Below, in pieces: positions 16,382-25,100 of a DNA stretch of 59,085 nucleotides (positions are counted from its first letter, which is position 1; every line of letters starts with the position of its first letter). This DNA comes from an uncultured Bacteroidales bacterium. Lineage in GTDB: Bacteria > Bacteroidota > Bacteroidia > Bacteroidales > Bacteroidaceae. The position numbers were made by a program, and so were the translations under genes. Location of the stretch: contig CACXUA010000003.1 of the NCBI GenBank assembly GCA_902770725.1, positions 1 through 59,085 of the forward strand, given 5' to 3'. Below the pieces are notes generated by a model. The model was not told the origin of the DNA. It ran no database searches and worked only from the letters and a program-made list of their open reading frames with translations.

Positions 16382-16469
16382 TCGAGAAATATCTTGACCG
16401 TCATCGAGAAATACCTTGACTAGCGTCGAGAAAAATCTTGAATTGCATCAAACAAAATCTTCCCAAAGT
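16382..16469 (+). repeat. Four-unit 22-nt element (TCGAGAAANATCTTGA word)
   Basis: Units start at 16382, 16404, 16426 and 16448, exactly 22 nt apart. Three carry TCGAGAAANANCTTGA; the fourth is degenerate (TCAAACAAAATCTT) and runs into the first iteron-like site AAAGTTCGCACC. Confidence 0.88.
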
Positions 16470-16945
16470 TCGCACCAGGAGGCTTGAAAGGGCAAAACGA
16501 GGTGCGGACTTCGGGAAAGAAACCTGTTTGGAAGGGCTTTTCAGCCTTCAAAACACCTAAAAAGGCCCTAAAATGTTCGTAAAGTCCGCACCAAAGAGCC
16601 TTAAAATAGCCCTAAACACCCCGAAAAGTTCCCAAAGTCCGCACCAAAAGCCCCCAAAACCATCATGTTTCATGGAAAATCTTCCCACTTTTCGCACCTC
16701 GACGCAACAAGTCTTCTCAAAGTTCGCACCACGTCATAGAAGTGTTCTCAAAGTTCGCACCAGGAAGCAGAAATGTGTCGTTATGAGCTGGATGGAGTAG
16801 GGTAGCGTGCGAATAATAGGGCAGAAGGGGCGAGTTTTGTGTCTTTTCTAGGTTGATTAAAGCATTCTTTGTACTTATTGGATTAAAACAAGGTGCGGAC
16901 TATGGGAAGATTTTGTTTGATGCAATTCAAGATTTTTCTCGACGC
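16423..16945. repeat. 54-bp inverted repeat, arms 16423-16476 and 16892-16945
   Basis: The right arm's reverse complement matches the left arm at 52 of 54 positions. Each arm joins one GCGTCGAGAAAAATCTTGA unit to one iteron-like YCGCACC site. The arms are separated by 415 nt that hold the rest of the iteron-like sites. Weaker similarity continues outward (TTGACT). Confidence 0.85.
16469..16761 (+). repeat. Iteron-like sites, right cluster (CCCAAAGTYCGCACC)
   Basis: Sites in forward orientation end in YCGCACC at 16469, 16585, 16638, 16691, 16723 and 16754. Inverted copies begin GGTGCGGA at 16501 and, outside this block, at 16892. The last three are 32 and 31 nt apart, about three helical turns. 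The fullest form is TTCCCAAAGTYCGCACC. Confidence 0.8.
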
Positions 16946-17007
16946 CAGTCAAGTTTTTCTTAGAAAAGTTCAACGCCAGTCATGATTTATAATTGAAATA
17001 TTTTTCG

Positions 17008-17015
17008 TATCTTTG
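17008..17015 (+). promoter_or_regulatory. -7 box for the exonuclease gene
   Basis: TATCTTTG at 17008-17015, 22 nt before the ATG at 17038. A clear -33 TTG at the usual distance is not seen. Confidence 0.5.
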
Positions 17016-17037
17016 TAGCCGGAAAAGATTAAGCCAG

Positions 17038-17529
17038 ATGCTTGACTTTGCAGCGATAGACTTTGAGACGGCCAATAGCGAGCGCAGTTCGGTGTGTTCT
17101 GTGGGCGTTGTCGTTGTGCGGGGTGGGGAGATTGTGGATTCGTTCTACTCGCTCATCCAGCCTGAGCCGAACTATTATAACTACTGGTGCCAGCGCGTGC
17201 ATGGGCTGGGGCACAGGGATACGGACGATGCGCCGTTGTTTCCTGAGGTGTGGGCACAGGTGGAGCCTCTGATTGAGGGCCTGCCCTTGGTGGCTCACAA
17301 CAGCCGTTTCGACGAGGGTTGCCTCAAGGCGGTGTTCCGCTGTTACAGGATGGACTATCCCGACTACGAGTTCTTCGACACGCTTTGTGCTTCACGCAGG
17401 CAGTTCCGTTCTTTGCCGAACCATCAGCTGCAGACGGTGGCCGAGGCTTGCGGCTTCTGCATGGAGAACCACCATCACGCGCTTGCCGATGCCGAGGCTT
17501 GTGCCAGGATAGCGATGGAGATACTGTGA
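17038..17529 (+). CDS. DEDDh 3'-5' exonuclease (DnaQ-like)
   Basis: 163 residues, a complete RNase T/DnaQ exonuclease fold. Motif I is AIDFETA (Asp, Glu). Motif II is AHNSRFDEG (Asp). Motif III is HHALADAEA (His, Asp). All four acidic ligands and the histidine of the DEDDh class are present. It is a free-standing domain, like the proofreading subunits and exonuclease X-like proteins of Bacteroidota; whether it proofreads is unknown. The frame is open from 16993, but the -7 box at 17008 means translation must begin at the ATG at 17038. Confidence 0.88.
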   Translation: MLDFAAIDFETANSERSSVCSVGVVVVRGGEIVDSFYSLIQPEPNYYNYWCQRVHGLGHRDTDDAPLFPEVWAQVEPLIEGLPLVAHNSRFDEGCLKAVFRCYRMDYPDYEFFDTLCASRRQFRSLPNHQLQTVAEACGFCMENHHHALADAEACARIAMEIL

Positions 17530-17572
17530 AGAACCCGTCGGATGGGGTGGGGAAGAGTCTTTGCAGAAAAGA

Positions 17573-17602
17573 AGATGCCCGCGACGTTTTTCGTGGGCAT
17601 CT
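17573..17602. terminator. Bidirectional terminator between convergent genes
   Basis: A 12-bp stem (AGATGCCCGCGA with one G-T pair) and a 6-nt loop lie between the exonuclease gene (+) and the secreted unknown (-). Confidence 0.8.
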
Positions 17603-17609
17603 ATTGTTA

Positions 17610-18416
17610 TTACTTGATGGCTTTGAATTCGCTGGTGGTGAGGGCAGTCATCCGCATCGTTTCCTTGTCTATCTTGATGTAGCCCTCGTCCATCGGACTG
17701 TCAAAGCCGAGGCTCTGCTTCGTTCTTTCGCTGATGGGGATGTACCAGAAGAGGTCTGTCTCGTGTGCCACGGTGTATTTCTCCAGGTTGCTGTCGCCGG
17801 AGACGTTGATGTATTTCACGTTCTCGTCGAGCGGCGAGCACGATGAGACGCGGAAGTGGCACGGCTCGCCTTTAGCCAGGGGCAGCACCGTCTCCTGCTT
17901 CGGCAGGATGAACCACACCAGCCCTCGGTCCATGTCCGTTATGAGCATCTCCTTCTCGGAGTTGTTCCTCACGATGAGGTCCACCATCAGTGTCTTCATC
18001 TCCTCAGCCTGAGCGTAGGCATCGGCAGACATTGCGTCGAGTCCTCTTTCCAGATCTCTTCCCTCTACGTAGCCGGCGATGTAGCCCGCTCCTCTGTTGC
18101 CTCTGAACATCTGAACCTCGGAAAAAGTGGTGCCGCCGGCAGAAAGAGCAGAGGCTACCGACAGCCAGCCAGCGGTCCGCTTAGCCTGCTTGATAGCTTT
18201 GATGAGTTCGGGCGACACGACTTGCTGCGCCACGAAGCACGACACGAGGTTGTCCTTCGAGTCCATCTGCAGCATTTGCCGATGGTTCGTGAGCGAGTCC
18301 ATTTGCCCATTCTCGATGAGGATGATGCGGTTCAGGTACGTTGGGATGTACGTTGTCTTGGCTTGCGAAGCCAGTGCCAGCATGGCAAGCATCGCGATGG
18401 AACAGAGTCTTTTCAT
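17610..18416 (-). CDS. Secreted hypothetical protein
   Basis: 268 residues with a signal peptide (MKRLCSIAMLAMLALASQAK). I do not recognise the family. The mature part contains a glycine-rich hydrophobic stretch (WLSVASALSAGGTTF), then a region with the look of an immunoglobulin-like beta domain (LIVRNNSEKEMLITDMDRGLVWFILPK). There is no type IX tail and no lipobox, so it is probably periplasmic. Upstream, the reverse strand has a TAACTTCG box close to the Bacteroidota -7 consensus (near 18434). Confidence 0.7.
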   Translation of the reverse strand: MKRLCSIAMLAMLALASQAKTTYIPTYLNRIILIENGQMDSLTNHRQMLQMDSKDNLVSCFVAQQVVSPELIKAIKQAKRTAGWLSVASALSAGGTTFSEVQMFRGNRGAGYIAGYVEGRDLERGLDAMSADAYAQAEEMKTLMVDLIVRNNSEKEMLITDMDRGLVWFILPKQETVLPLAKGEPCHFRVSSCSPLDENVKYINVSGDSNLEKYTVAHETDLFWYIPISERTKQSLGFDSPMDEGYIKIDKETMRMTALTTSEFKAIK

Positions 18417-18685
18417 AATTTTGACAGGTTTTCGGCTGCGAAGTTACGACGAAAAGCAGAAACAGCCAAACAAAAGCCCGATTTTTTCCCTTACTCGCGT
18501 TTCAATCATTTTAGAACATCTAAAGACACGAAAGACTTCCAAATATTAAATCCGTTCAATTAGTTCAATCCGTTGTTCGAATAAACATTTTCGTGCCTTT
18601 TCGTGTCTTTCGATGTCTTGGAAAAATCTTTTGTTCCGTTGGGGCCTTTCCTCCTGACTGCAAGTGAAGAAAATATGCAAAATGT

Positions 18686-18716
18686 TTGGTAACGTCATGC
18701 AAAACCATTATCTTTG
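18686..18716 (+). promoter_or_regulatory. Promoter for the phosphoethanolamine-transferase-like gene
   Basis: TTG at 18686-18688, 20 nt spacer, TATCTTTG at 18709-18716. It fixes the gene start downstream, at 18743. Confidence 0.75.
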
Positions 18717-18742
18717 CACGGAAGAAGAACATAACTACTGCA

Positions 18743-20320
18743 ATGCGATACGATGCGAAGACGAGGTGTCCACGGACACAGAAGGCTGCTGGAGGGAGGA
18801 ATCTGCTCTGCTTCTTCTCTCTGTTCCTGATGTTCTGTGCAGCAGCTATCTACCGTGCCTTGCTGTATGGGAATGAGCCTTATGCCAACCTGCTACTCGT
18901 AGCATTGTCCAGCGCCGTGCTGTCGTTCTTCCTGACGGCGATGCGTCCCTATTGGCTCTTCGTCCTGCTGAGCATTCCCCTGATGTGGCTCTCCGGCAAC
19001 GAGACCTTCGTGGCTGTGGTGTACCGTCACTACATGAAGGCGATGAATGTCGTCTCGATGTTCATCACGAATACGACGGAAAGCGGCAGCTTCATCTCCA
19101 ACAACCTCTTGGCCGTTCTGTGCGACGTGCCCATCGTCATCCTGTGGCTCGTGGCCTTGTGGGCAAAGCGCACGAGTCGTCCGCTTAGCTACAAGACGTT
19201 TGCCTCCTCGGGCGCGTTGCTGGTGCTGTTCCTGACCTTTACGTGGAACACGAAGCTGATGGACCTGCCGCCCTTCAACCTGCCGCTGCAGTACTACCGA
19301 GGCTATGCCATAAACAAGAAGATAACTCAGACGGCTTCCGGCCCCCACATCACGCCCGACTGCCAGCAGCTCAATCCCGAGGAGCGCGAGGCGTACGTCC
19401 TGTTCATAGGCGAAAGCGTTGTCTATGACCACCTGTCGCTCGCAGGATACAACCGTCCCACCACTCCGCTCATGGATGCTCGCGACAACCTCACCCTCTT
19501 CACCGACTACATGACCAATGCTACGTTGACATTGCTGGCAGCACCAATGCTGATGACCGACGCCACGACCGACGACTTCTTCCGGAGCTATTCCGGTGTC
19601 AACAGCTTGCAAGTCTTTGGGGCATGCGGCTTCAAGACCTTCGTCCTGGTCTGCACCAACCATCTGGAATACGACACCTACCTCACTACGTCGGCCGACG
19701 AGGTGATAAGCGTGGGCAAGGATATAGACATCCCCGCCAAGGTGGACTCCCTGACAGACATCTATCCCAAGACCTTCTTCATCGTGCAGGGACTTGGCAA
19801 CCACTGTTACTTCTATAACTTCGAAGAGCAGGACAACCTCTTCACCCCCAACCCGTATTACGGGTCAAGCGCCCAGTCCGACAGCCTCTACTACAATGCC
19901 TACGACTGCACCCTCCGCTATACGGACCGCGTCGTGGATGGCGTCATCAGTGCCATCGACAAGGAAGGCATGACCTCCCTGATGCTCTTCGCCTCCGACC
20001 ACGGAGAGAATGTGAACCCAGGCGACGAACGGCGCTCCGTCTCCATGAACCCGATGCGGAGCGAATATCATGTGCCCCTTATCATCTGGAGGAGCCAAAC
20101 GTGGATAGATCAGAACCCCGAAAAGGAACAATGCATACTCGCCGCCAAAGACCGCCCAACGAACACCGACAACGTCTTCTATACCTTGTGCGACGCAGCA
20201 TCAATCCTCCTTCCCGACTCCCTCTCCAAACCCGAATGGGCCATCACCTCCCCGACATTCACCCAGCACAAGCGCACACTCCTCACCCCCGATGGCAAGA
20301 CCATCCTCGAGCTTGACTGA
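18743..20320 (+). CDS. Membrane sulfatase-fold transferase, phosphoethanolamine transferase-like
   Basis: 525 residues. Four or five membrane helices in the first about 190 residues are followed by a periplasmic alkaline phosphatase/sulfatase-like domain. Visible motifs are FIGESVVYDHLSLAGYNRPTTP (in parts: FIGES, then GYNRPTTPLMD), the nucleophile region TNATLTLLAAPMLMT and ASDHGEN. These match the EptA/OpgE/CptA group, which moves phosphoethanolamine from phosphatidylethanolamine to lipid A, glycans or core sugars. The target here is unknown. The sequence between GES and the threonine region deviates from EptA, so another headgroup is possible. The frame opens at 18686, inside the promoter; the ATG at 18743 is the likely start. 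Confidence 0.8.
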   Translation: MRYDAKTRCPRTQKAAGGRNLLCFFSLFLMFCAAAIYRALLYGNEPYANLLLVALSSAVLSFFLTAMRPYWLFVLLSIPLMWLSGNETFVAVVYRHYMKAMNVVSMFITNTTESGSFISNNLLAVLCDVPIVILWLVALWAKRTSRPLSYKTFASSGALLVLFLTFTWNTKLMDLPPFNLPLQYYRGYAINKKITQTASGPHITPDCQQLNPEEREAYVLFIGESVVYDHLSLAGYNRPTTPLMDARDNLTLFTDYMTNATLTLLAAPMLMTDATTDDFFRSYSGVNSLQVFGACGFKTFVLVCTNHLEYDTYLTTSADEVISVGKDIDIPAKVDSLTDIYPKTFFIVQGLGNHCYFYNFEEQDNLFTPNPYYGSSAQSDSLYYNAYDCTLRYTDRVVDGVISAIDKEGMTSLMLFASDHGENVNPGDERRSVSMNPMRSEYHVPLIIWRSQTWIDQNPEKEQCILAAKDRPTNTDNVFYTLCDAASILLPDSLSKPEWAITSPTFTQHKRTLLTPDGKTILELD

Positions 20321-20367
20321 GTGCCCATAAAGACTGACGGCATTACTGTCTATGAGTTATGAAAAAG

Positions 20368-20396
20368 ATTAGGGGAGCTGATGTGGCTCCCCTAAT
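20368..20396. terminator. Bidirectional terminator
   Basis: A perfect 11-bp stem, ATTAGGGGAGC with GCTCCCCTAAT, and a 7-nt loop lie between the convergent transferase (+) and acid phosphatase (-) genes. Confidence 0.85.
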
Positions 20397-20419
20397 TATT
20401 TCTGTCTGGCAGGCTGGAT

Positions 20420-21136
20420 TTACTTTCCCTTCTTCAGTTTCTCGAACTCTTTCTTTGCTTTGGCGAGCTGGTCCATGAAGTCTTTGTTGTTCATCAGGGC
20501 GGGCAGGACGAGTGCACCTACCATCTGGCCGGCCTTGACGTCGCTGTAGTGGTGGAAGCCTACTATCCAGCGGCTTTCACCGAAGTCGAGGCCGCGCTTG
20601 TAGAGTTGGTTCTGGCGTTCGGGATTGATGCAGGCCAGCACCATCGAGACGGCGACGCCTGTTGCGCTGTGACCTGATACGTAGCTGCCGTTGTGGCGCA
20701 GGTGCTCCTCTGCCTCGGGCACGGGTGTGGGCTCGTTGTAGAGAGCATACGGACGGGTGCGCTTGTAGAGGTTCTTCGTGCAGCGTGTGGCATAGCTGCC
20801 GGCATCTTCCTTCATGCGGTTGATGAGGTTATAGATTTCCGGCGTGTCTTCCTTCGAGAGTTTCATGCCGAAGGCTTCGGAGAAGACGTCCAGGATGTTG
20901 TCGGTCGAGGTGTTGGCGTCCTTGACGGCTTGCTTGCCGCGAGGTGTGTCGCGGAGCGTCTTGCCGTACTGATACATGTGGAAGTCCTGTTCGAAGAGCA
21001 GCGAGCCGAATGCTGGTGGGGGACCGATGAAGGTAGTGTCCAGGGGAGCTTCCTCCTTGGTCAGGTAGTGGTTCGACTGTCCGTAGATGGTGATTACGGT
21101 GAACAAAAACGCGATGATGCTGATACTTCTTTTCAT
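20420..21136 (-). CDS. Class A acid phosphatase (PAP2 superfamily)
   Basis: 238 residues with a signal peptide (…FLFTVITIYGQ). The three PAP2 motifs are present: KNLYKRTRPY (K-x6-RP), GSYVSGHS (SGH, His in the catalytic core) and SRWIVGFHHYSD (SR-x5-H-x3-D). This is the layout of periplasmic non-specific acid phosphatases of the PhoC/PhoN type, which release phosphate from organic esters. The C-terminus is a charged lysine-rich tail. It is transcribed from duplicated promoters (see 21170-21284). Confidence 0.9.
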   Translation of the reverse strand: MKRSISIIAFLFTVITIYGQSNHYLTKEEAPLDTTFIGPPPAFGSLLFEQDFHMYQYGKTLRDTPRGKQAVKDANTSTDNILDVFSEAFGMKLSKEDTPEIYNLINRMKEDAGSYATRCTKNLYKRTRPYALYNEPTPVPEAEEHLRHNGSYVSGHSATGVAVSMVLACINPERQNQLYKRGLDFGESRWIVGFHHYSDVKAGQMVGALVLPALMNNKDFMDQLAKAKKEFEKLKKGK

Positions 21137-21169
21137 TGTTTTTAGTTGTTAGATGTGTTTTAGTGCCTG

Positions 21170-21294
21170 CAAAGTTACGAATAAGTGAGAGAAATACAAA
21201 AAGAAAAGCGTATTTTCTTTTGTATTTCCGAACGAGAGTAAGTTCGACGAATGTCAAAGTTACGAATAAGTGAGAGAAATACAAAAAGAAAAGC
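21170..21294 (-). promoter_or_regulatory. Tandemly duplicated promoter for the acid phosphatase gene
   Basis: A 40-nt segment at 21170-21209 is repeated perfectly at 21255-21294, an 85-nt offset. On the minus strand each copy contains TTG, a 19-nt spacer and TAACTTTG (boxes at 21170-21177/21197-21199 and 21255-21262/21282-21284). The DNA between the copies is also similar, and a degenerate third copy begins near 21340. Confidence 0.8.
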
Positions 21295-21389
21295 CAAGTT
21301 TTTCCTTTTGTTTTTCCGAGCGGAAGTAAATTCGACGACAGTCAAAGTACAAAATAGAGGGTTAAATGCAAAGAAAAACGAAGATTTCT

Positions 21390-21420
21390 TTGGTTTTTAT
21401 ATTGCTAATCCGTAACTTTG
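21390..21420 (+). promoter_or_regulatory. Promoter for the DUF4332 gene
   Basis: TTG at 21390-21392, 20 nt spacer, TAACTTTG at 21413-21420. Confidence 0.75.
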
Positions 21421-21464
21421 TAGGCGAGAACACCTATTTATTAACCACCTAAACTCTAAGTACT

Positions 21465-21872
21465 ATGACTTACAAGATTATTGACATCGAGGGCATTGGC
21501 GAGGCTTATGCTCCGAAACTCATCAAGGCTGGCGTCGTTACTGTTGATGCTTTGCTCAAGAAGTGTGCTGCTCCCAAGGGTCGTGCTGCATTGGCAGAGG
21601 CTACGGGCATCAGCGAGAAGCTCATCCTGACGTGGACAAACCATGCCGACCTGTTCCGCATCAAGGGCGTTGGCCCACAGTTTGCCGAACTGCTCGAGGC
21701 TGCAGGCGTCGATACCGTGAAGGAGTTCCGCCATCGCGTAGCTGACAACTTGGTGAAGAAGATGCAGGAGACGAACGCTGCTAAGAAGCTCGTCCGCCGT
21801 GTTCCTTCCGTGAAGCAAGTCGAGAAGATGATTGCTCAGGCTAAGGAGCTCAAGCCCGTGATGAAGTATTAG
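21465..21872 (+). CDS. DUF4332 helix-hairpin-helix protein
   Basis: 135 residues made of two helix-hairpin-helix-like halves: IEGIGEAYAPKLIKAGVVTVDALL and IKGVGPQFAELLEAAGVDTVKEF (each quoted as a motif start and end). Both repeats carry the G-x-G-x-x-x-x-x-L pattern that contacts DNA backbone in such folds. The C-terminal part is lysine-rich. The family name is DUF4332; nucleic-acid binding is inferred from the fold, and the biological role is unknown. It is a single-gene unit with its own promoter and terminator. Confidence 0.75.
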   Translation: MTYKIIDIEGIGEAYAPKLIKAGVVTVDALLKKCAAPKGRAALAEATGISEKLILTWTNHADLFRIKGVGPQFAELLEAAGVDTVKEFRHRVADNLVKKMQETNAAKKLVRRVPSVKQVEKMIAQAKELKPVMKY

Positions 21873-21895
21873 TACGTTCCCCCGATGAGGGAAAA

Positions 21896-21935
21896 AAACG
21901 CCGCACCCGGACCTCCCGAGTGCGGCGTTTCTTAT
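21896..21935 (+). terminator. Rho-independent terminator of the DUF4332 gene
   Basis: An 11-bp stem AAACGCCGCAC with GTGCGGCGTTT (arms 21896-21906 and 21920-21930), followed by CTTAT. Confidence 0.88.
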
Positions 21936-21939
21936 CCTC

Positions 21940-22049
21940 GCGTGGATAAACCAAAAATGTAACGTGGATAAATTCAAAACTTCACGTGGATAAATGTCAA
22001 ACTTCACGTGGATAAATTCAAAACTTCACGTGCCATGTTTGGCATCTTC
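21940..22049 (+). repeat. Five-unit 22-nt element with CGTGGATAA cores
   Basis: CGTGGATAA occurs at 21941, 21963, 21985 and 22007, exactly 22 nt apart. A fifth unit at 22029 has CGTGCCATG. The core differs from the reverse complement of the DnaA box (TGTGGATAA) at one position. It lies between the terminator of the DUF4332 gene and the 3' end of the 1536-residue protein gene. Confidence 0.88.
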
Positions 22050-22123
22050 CCTTGTGGCGTATGAAAACAAGTGCAGGCGGATTGTGCAATCCGCCTGCTC
22101 TCTATTTGCCGCTAAGGCTGTTC

Positions 22124-25100
22124 TTACTTCTTAAGCATCTTTCTGCCGCCCTGGATGACGATGCCCTTGTAGCCGCTGCCTACCTTCTGGCCGGCTAGGT
22201 TATAAACAGCTACACCATTCTTAATACTTAATTCTATATTCTTCATTTCATCGATGCCCGTGATGTAGTCCTCACTGGCGATGATGACCCACTGGTCTGT
22301 GATGTTGTTGTCGTTGGCATCCAGGATGTAGCCATACGGTATCCACATGTCTTCTTCTACCAAGACATCCACGATGCCGCAGTGTGCGCCTTCGGGCAGA
22401 CCAAGCACCAGTCCGTCGCTGAGCGAGAGAACGGCTTCCTCGCTGTCTGTTCCGTAGATTTCTACGGCTCCCTTTGCGCCCTTGAGCATGACGACGGTCT
22501 CTGAGCCGCTGACAGCAAGGGGATAGAAGCTCCAAAGAGCACTTCTCGTTTGGCTGTCGGCAGTCACCTTGGCACCTCCTTCGATGACAAATGATCCATT
22601 GAGAGCCTCGAATTTTGATGTCACGCTGAGTGAGCCAGGACCTGTTATCGTAAATGATGCGTCGCTATAGATGCCAAAGCCTTCGGGGACTTCTATGCTG
22701 TTCTCGCCTTCGAGCTTGATGATAACCTCGTCAATCTCTGTCGAGAGTCCCTCGCCCTCTGCCTCGATGTCGGCGCCGTTGAGCGTCAGCGTGTTCGTCT
22801 CTGCATCGTAACTAACCGTGCCGTCGCCAAGGACGTCCGCCTGATTGAGGCTCGTCACTTGTGTGCCTGCGATGAAGATTTCGTAGCTTTCGACAGACAC
22901 AGGCGCGCCAATCACGACCCATTCGCCCTTGATGGCCTCGCCCTCGGCATTGACGATGTTGCCCGTATCTTCGTTGTAGTATGCGCCGACTGGCTGCGTA
23001 AGCTCCAGTCCGTCTTCGAGCTCGGGAGCAAAGCCGCTATAGGTTCCTTCCTCGCCCTTCATGCCCAGCACGGTCTCTGCGCCGCTAACCGTCAGGAATT
23101 GTGTGAGGATGGCATAGGAGCCTGTACTTTCTGCCGTTACATGTGCGCCGCCGCAGACGTTCAGACTGCTTGTGGCACGAATCCCGGTGTATGATGCTAT
23201 GATGTCGAGCGTGCCGGGACCGTGGCTGTCGTCGGTCGTTGCTTCGATGTTTAGAGTTTGCCCCATGATGCCGGAGCCTTCGCTCGTAATCTTGTTCTCG
23301 CCTTCGAGCTTGATGATAACCTCGTCAATCTGTGTCGAGAGTCCCTCGCCCTCTGTCTCGATGTTGGCATTGTTGAGCGTCAAGGTGTTTGTCTCTGCAT
23401 CGTAACTAACCGTGCCGTCGCCAAGGACGTCCGCCTGATTGAGGCTCGTCACTTGTGTGCCTGCCACATAGATGTTGTACTTGTTGACCTTCTGGATTGT
23501 TACCCAAGATGTTACGATTTCATTGCGGCGGCCTGCACAGATGGCGAGTTTGCTCAGATTGAACGAAGCGCCTGCAGGCTGAGTTATCTCGAGCTGGTCG
23601 TTCAGGTTAAGAGCTGTGCATCCGAACGAACCATCGTTGCCCTTGGCGTTCACGACAGTCTCTTCGCCGCTGATGGTTGTGATGCCTGCCGTGATGCCCT
23701 TCAAGTCTCCCTCGGCCGATACCTGTGCGCCATCAAGAATCTGCAGTGCTTTGGGCTGATTGTTTCCTATAGCAAAGATACCGTACATTGCAGTGATGGA
23801 GAGCGAGCCAGGGCCTTCGATGTAGCCTTTGCCCTTGAACCAGACGCCTTTGCTTGTGCCATTCAGCGACCTTGTGCAAGTGATGGCGCTGCTGCCCTCG
23901 AGCTTGATGTGGAGTTCCTGCTCAGCCTCGATGCCGCTGCCGTCACCGCCGTCGATGTTGGCATCGGTGAGTGTCAAGGTCAGTGTCTCGGGGTCGTAGC
24001 TTACGGTGCCGTCGCCCAGCACGTCAGCCATGTTGTGGTTGGTGACCTTTATGCCTGCGACAGTAATGCCATAGTCCTCGGTGTACTGAATGGTTACCCA
24101 TTCGTCCTTGATGATGTTGCCGCTAGCATCCTTTATCTCGCCATCGACATATTGGGCGCCTTCGGGTGTTTCAATTCTGAGGCCATCGTTGAGGGTGAGG
24201 CTGGTCGATGCTCTGAATGTGCCGCGGGCATCAGGGCCGCACTTCATCCTTACGACAGTATTCTCGCCGCTGATGGTTGTCTCCTGTCCATTGATGGCAT
24301 ATTGCGTTGAACCCTCGGCCGTCACCTGAGCTCCGTCGCTGATGAAGAGCTTCGACAGATGAGCATCGATGCCGTATTTTCCGTTGACATAGAGCGAGCC
24401 AGGGCCTTGGATGTAGCAATATTTAGAGGCAATGCCGTATGTCGTGCTGTTGATGGTGTTCTCGCCTTCGAGCTTGATATAGAGGGTCTTGCCTGCATTG
24501 ATGCCTGCTTCAGAGCCAGCCTCGATGTTGGCATTCGTGAGGATGAGCGTGCCAGGGCCGCCATCATAAGTAGGCTCTTGGAAGACAATGGTCCCGTCGC
24601 CCAGCACATCATGCTGGTTGGCATTCGTGATTTGCGTGCCAGCCACGTAATATTGGTACTCGCGCAGCTTGCCGATGACGACTTCTGCACCCTTAATGAT
24701 GATGCCTGTGTTTGTCTTGAAGCAATGCATGTTGTTGCTGAATATTATGCCTTTGGGAGCCACGATGATATTGTCGTCTTCCAGGACGAGGGCTTCTGCA
24801 TACAGCGGCTTGCCGGCATGCTTCCCAATGCGAAGCTCAGCTTCTCCCTTCACATAGAGATTACCGCTCACGTAAGCGCAATATGCTTCCGAATAGGTTG
24901 TCGATTTAGCTTCCACGCGGGCAGCGCTATTCAGCACGAGGTCGCCGCCAAGGAGTGCAATGGGATTTTTGTTGGCACTGACATTGAGTTTCTGTTTGTA
25001 CCATTCTGCTTCGGCAGTCGTGATGGTGAGGGACTTTACGGTATTGCTGTCGGTAGCTATGCCGTCTTCTGCGCCAATGATGTTGACGAGGTCTTCGCCG

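Larger units (their letters stand above)
15775..17037. other. Gene-free, repeat-rich DNA downstream of parAB (candidate partition site)
   Basis: 1.26 kb with no credible gene. Contents: a hairpin at 15853-15891, a four-unit 22-nt element at 16109, another at 16382, then eight or so iteron-like YCGCACC sites in both orientations and a 54-bp imperfect inverted repeat (16423-16476 with 16892-16945). A TATCTTTG box at 17008 precedes the exonuclease gene. The repeat words match those on the rep side of parA. Confidence 0.6.

Noticed and set aside
11072-16990. Integrative and conjugative element or prophage
   Set aside because: No integrase, relaxase, transfer or phage structural genes and no flanking direct repeats or tRNA attachment site were seen.
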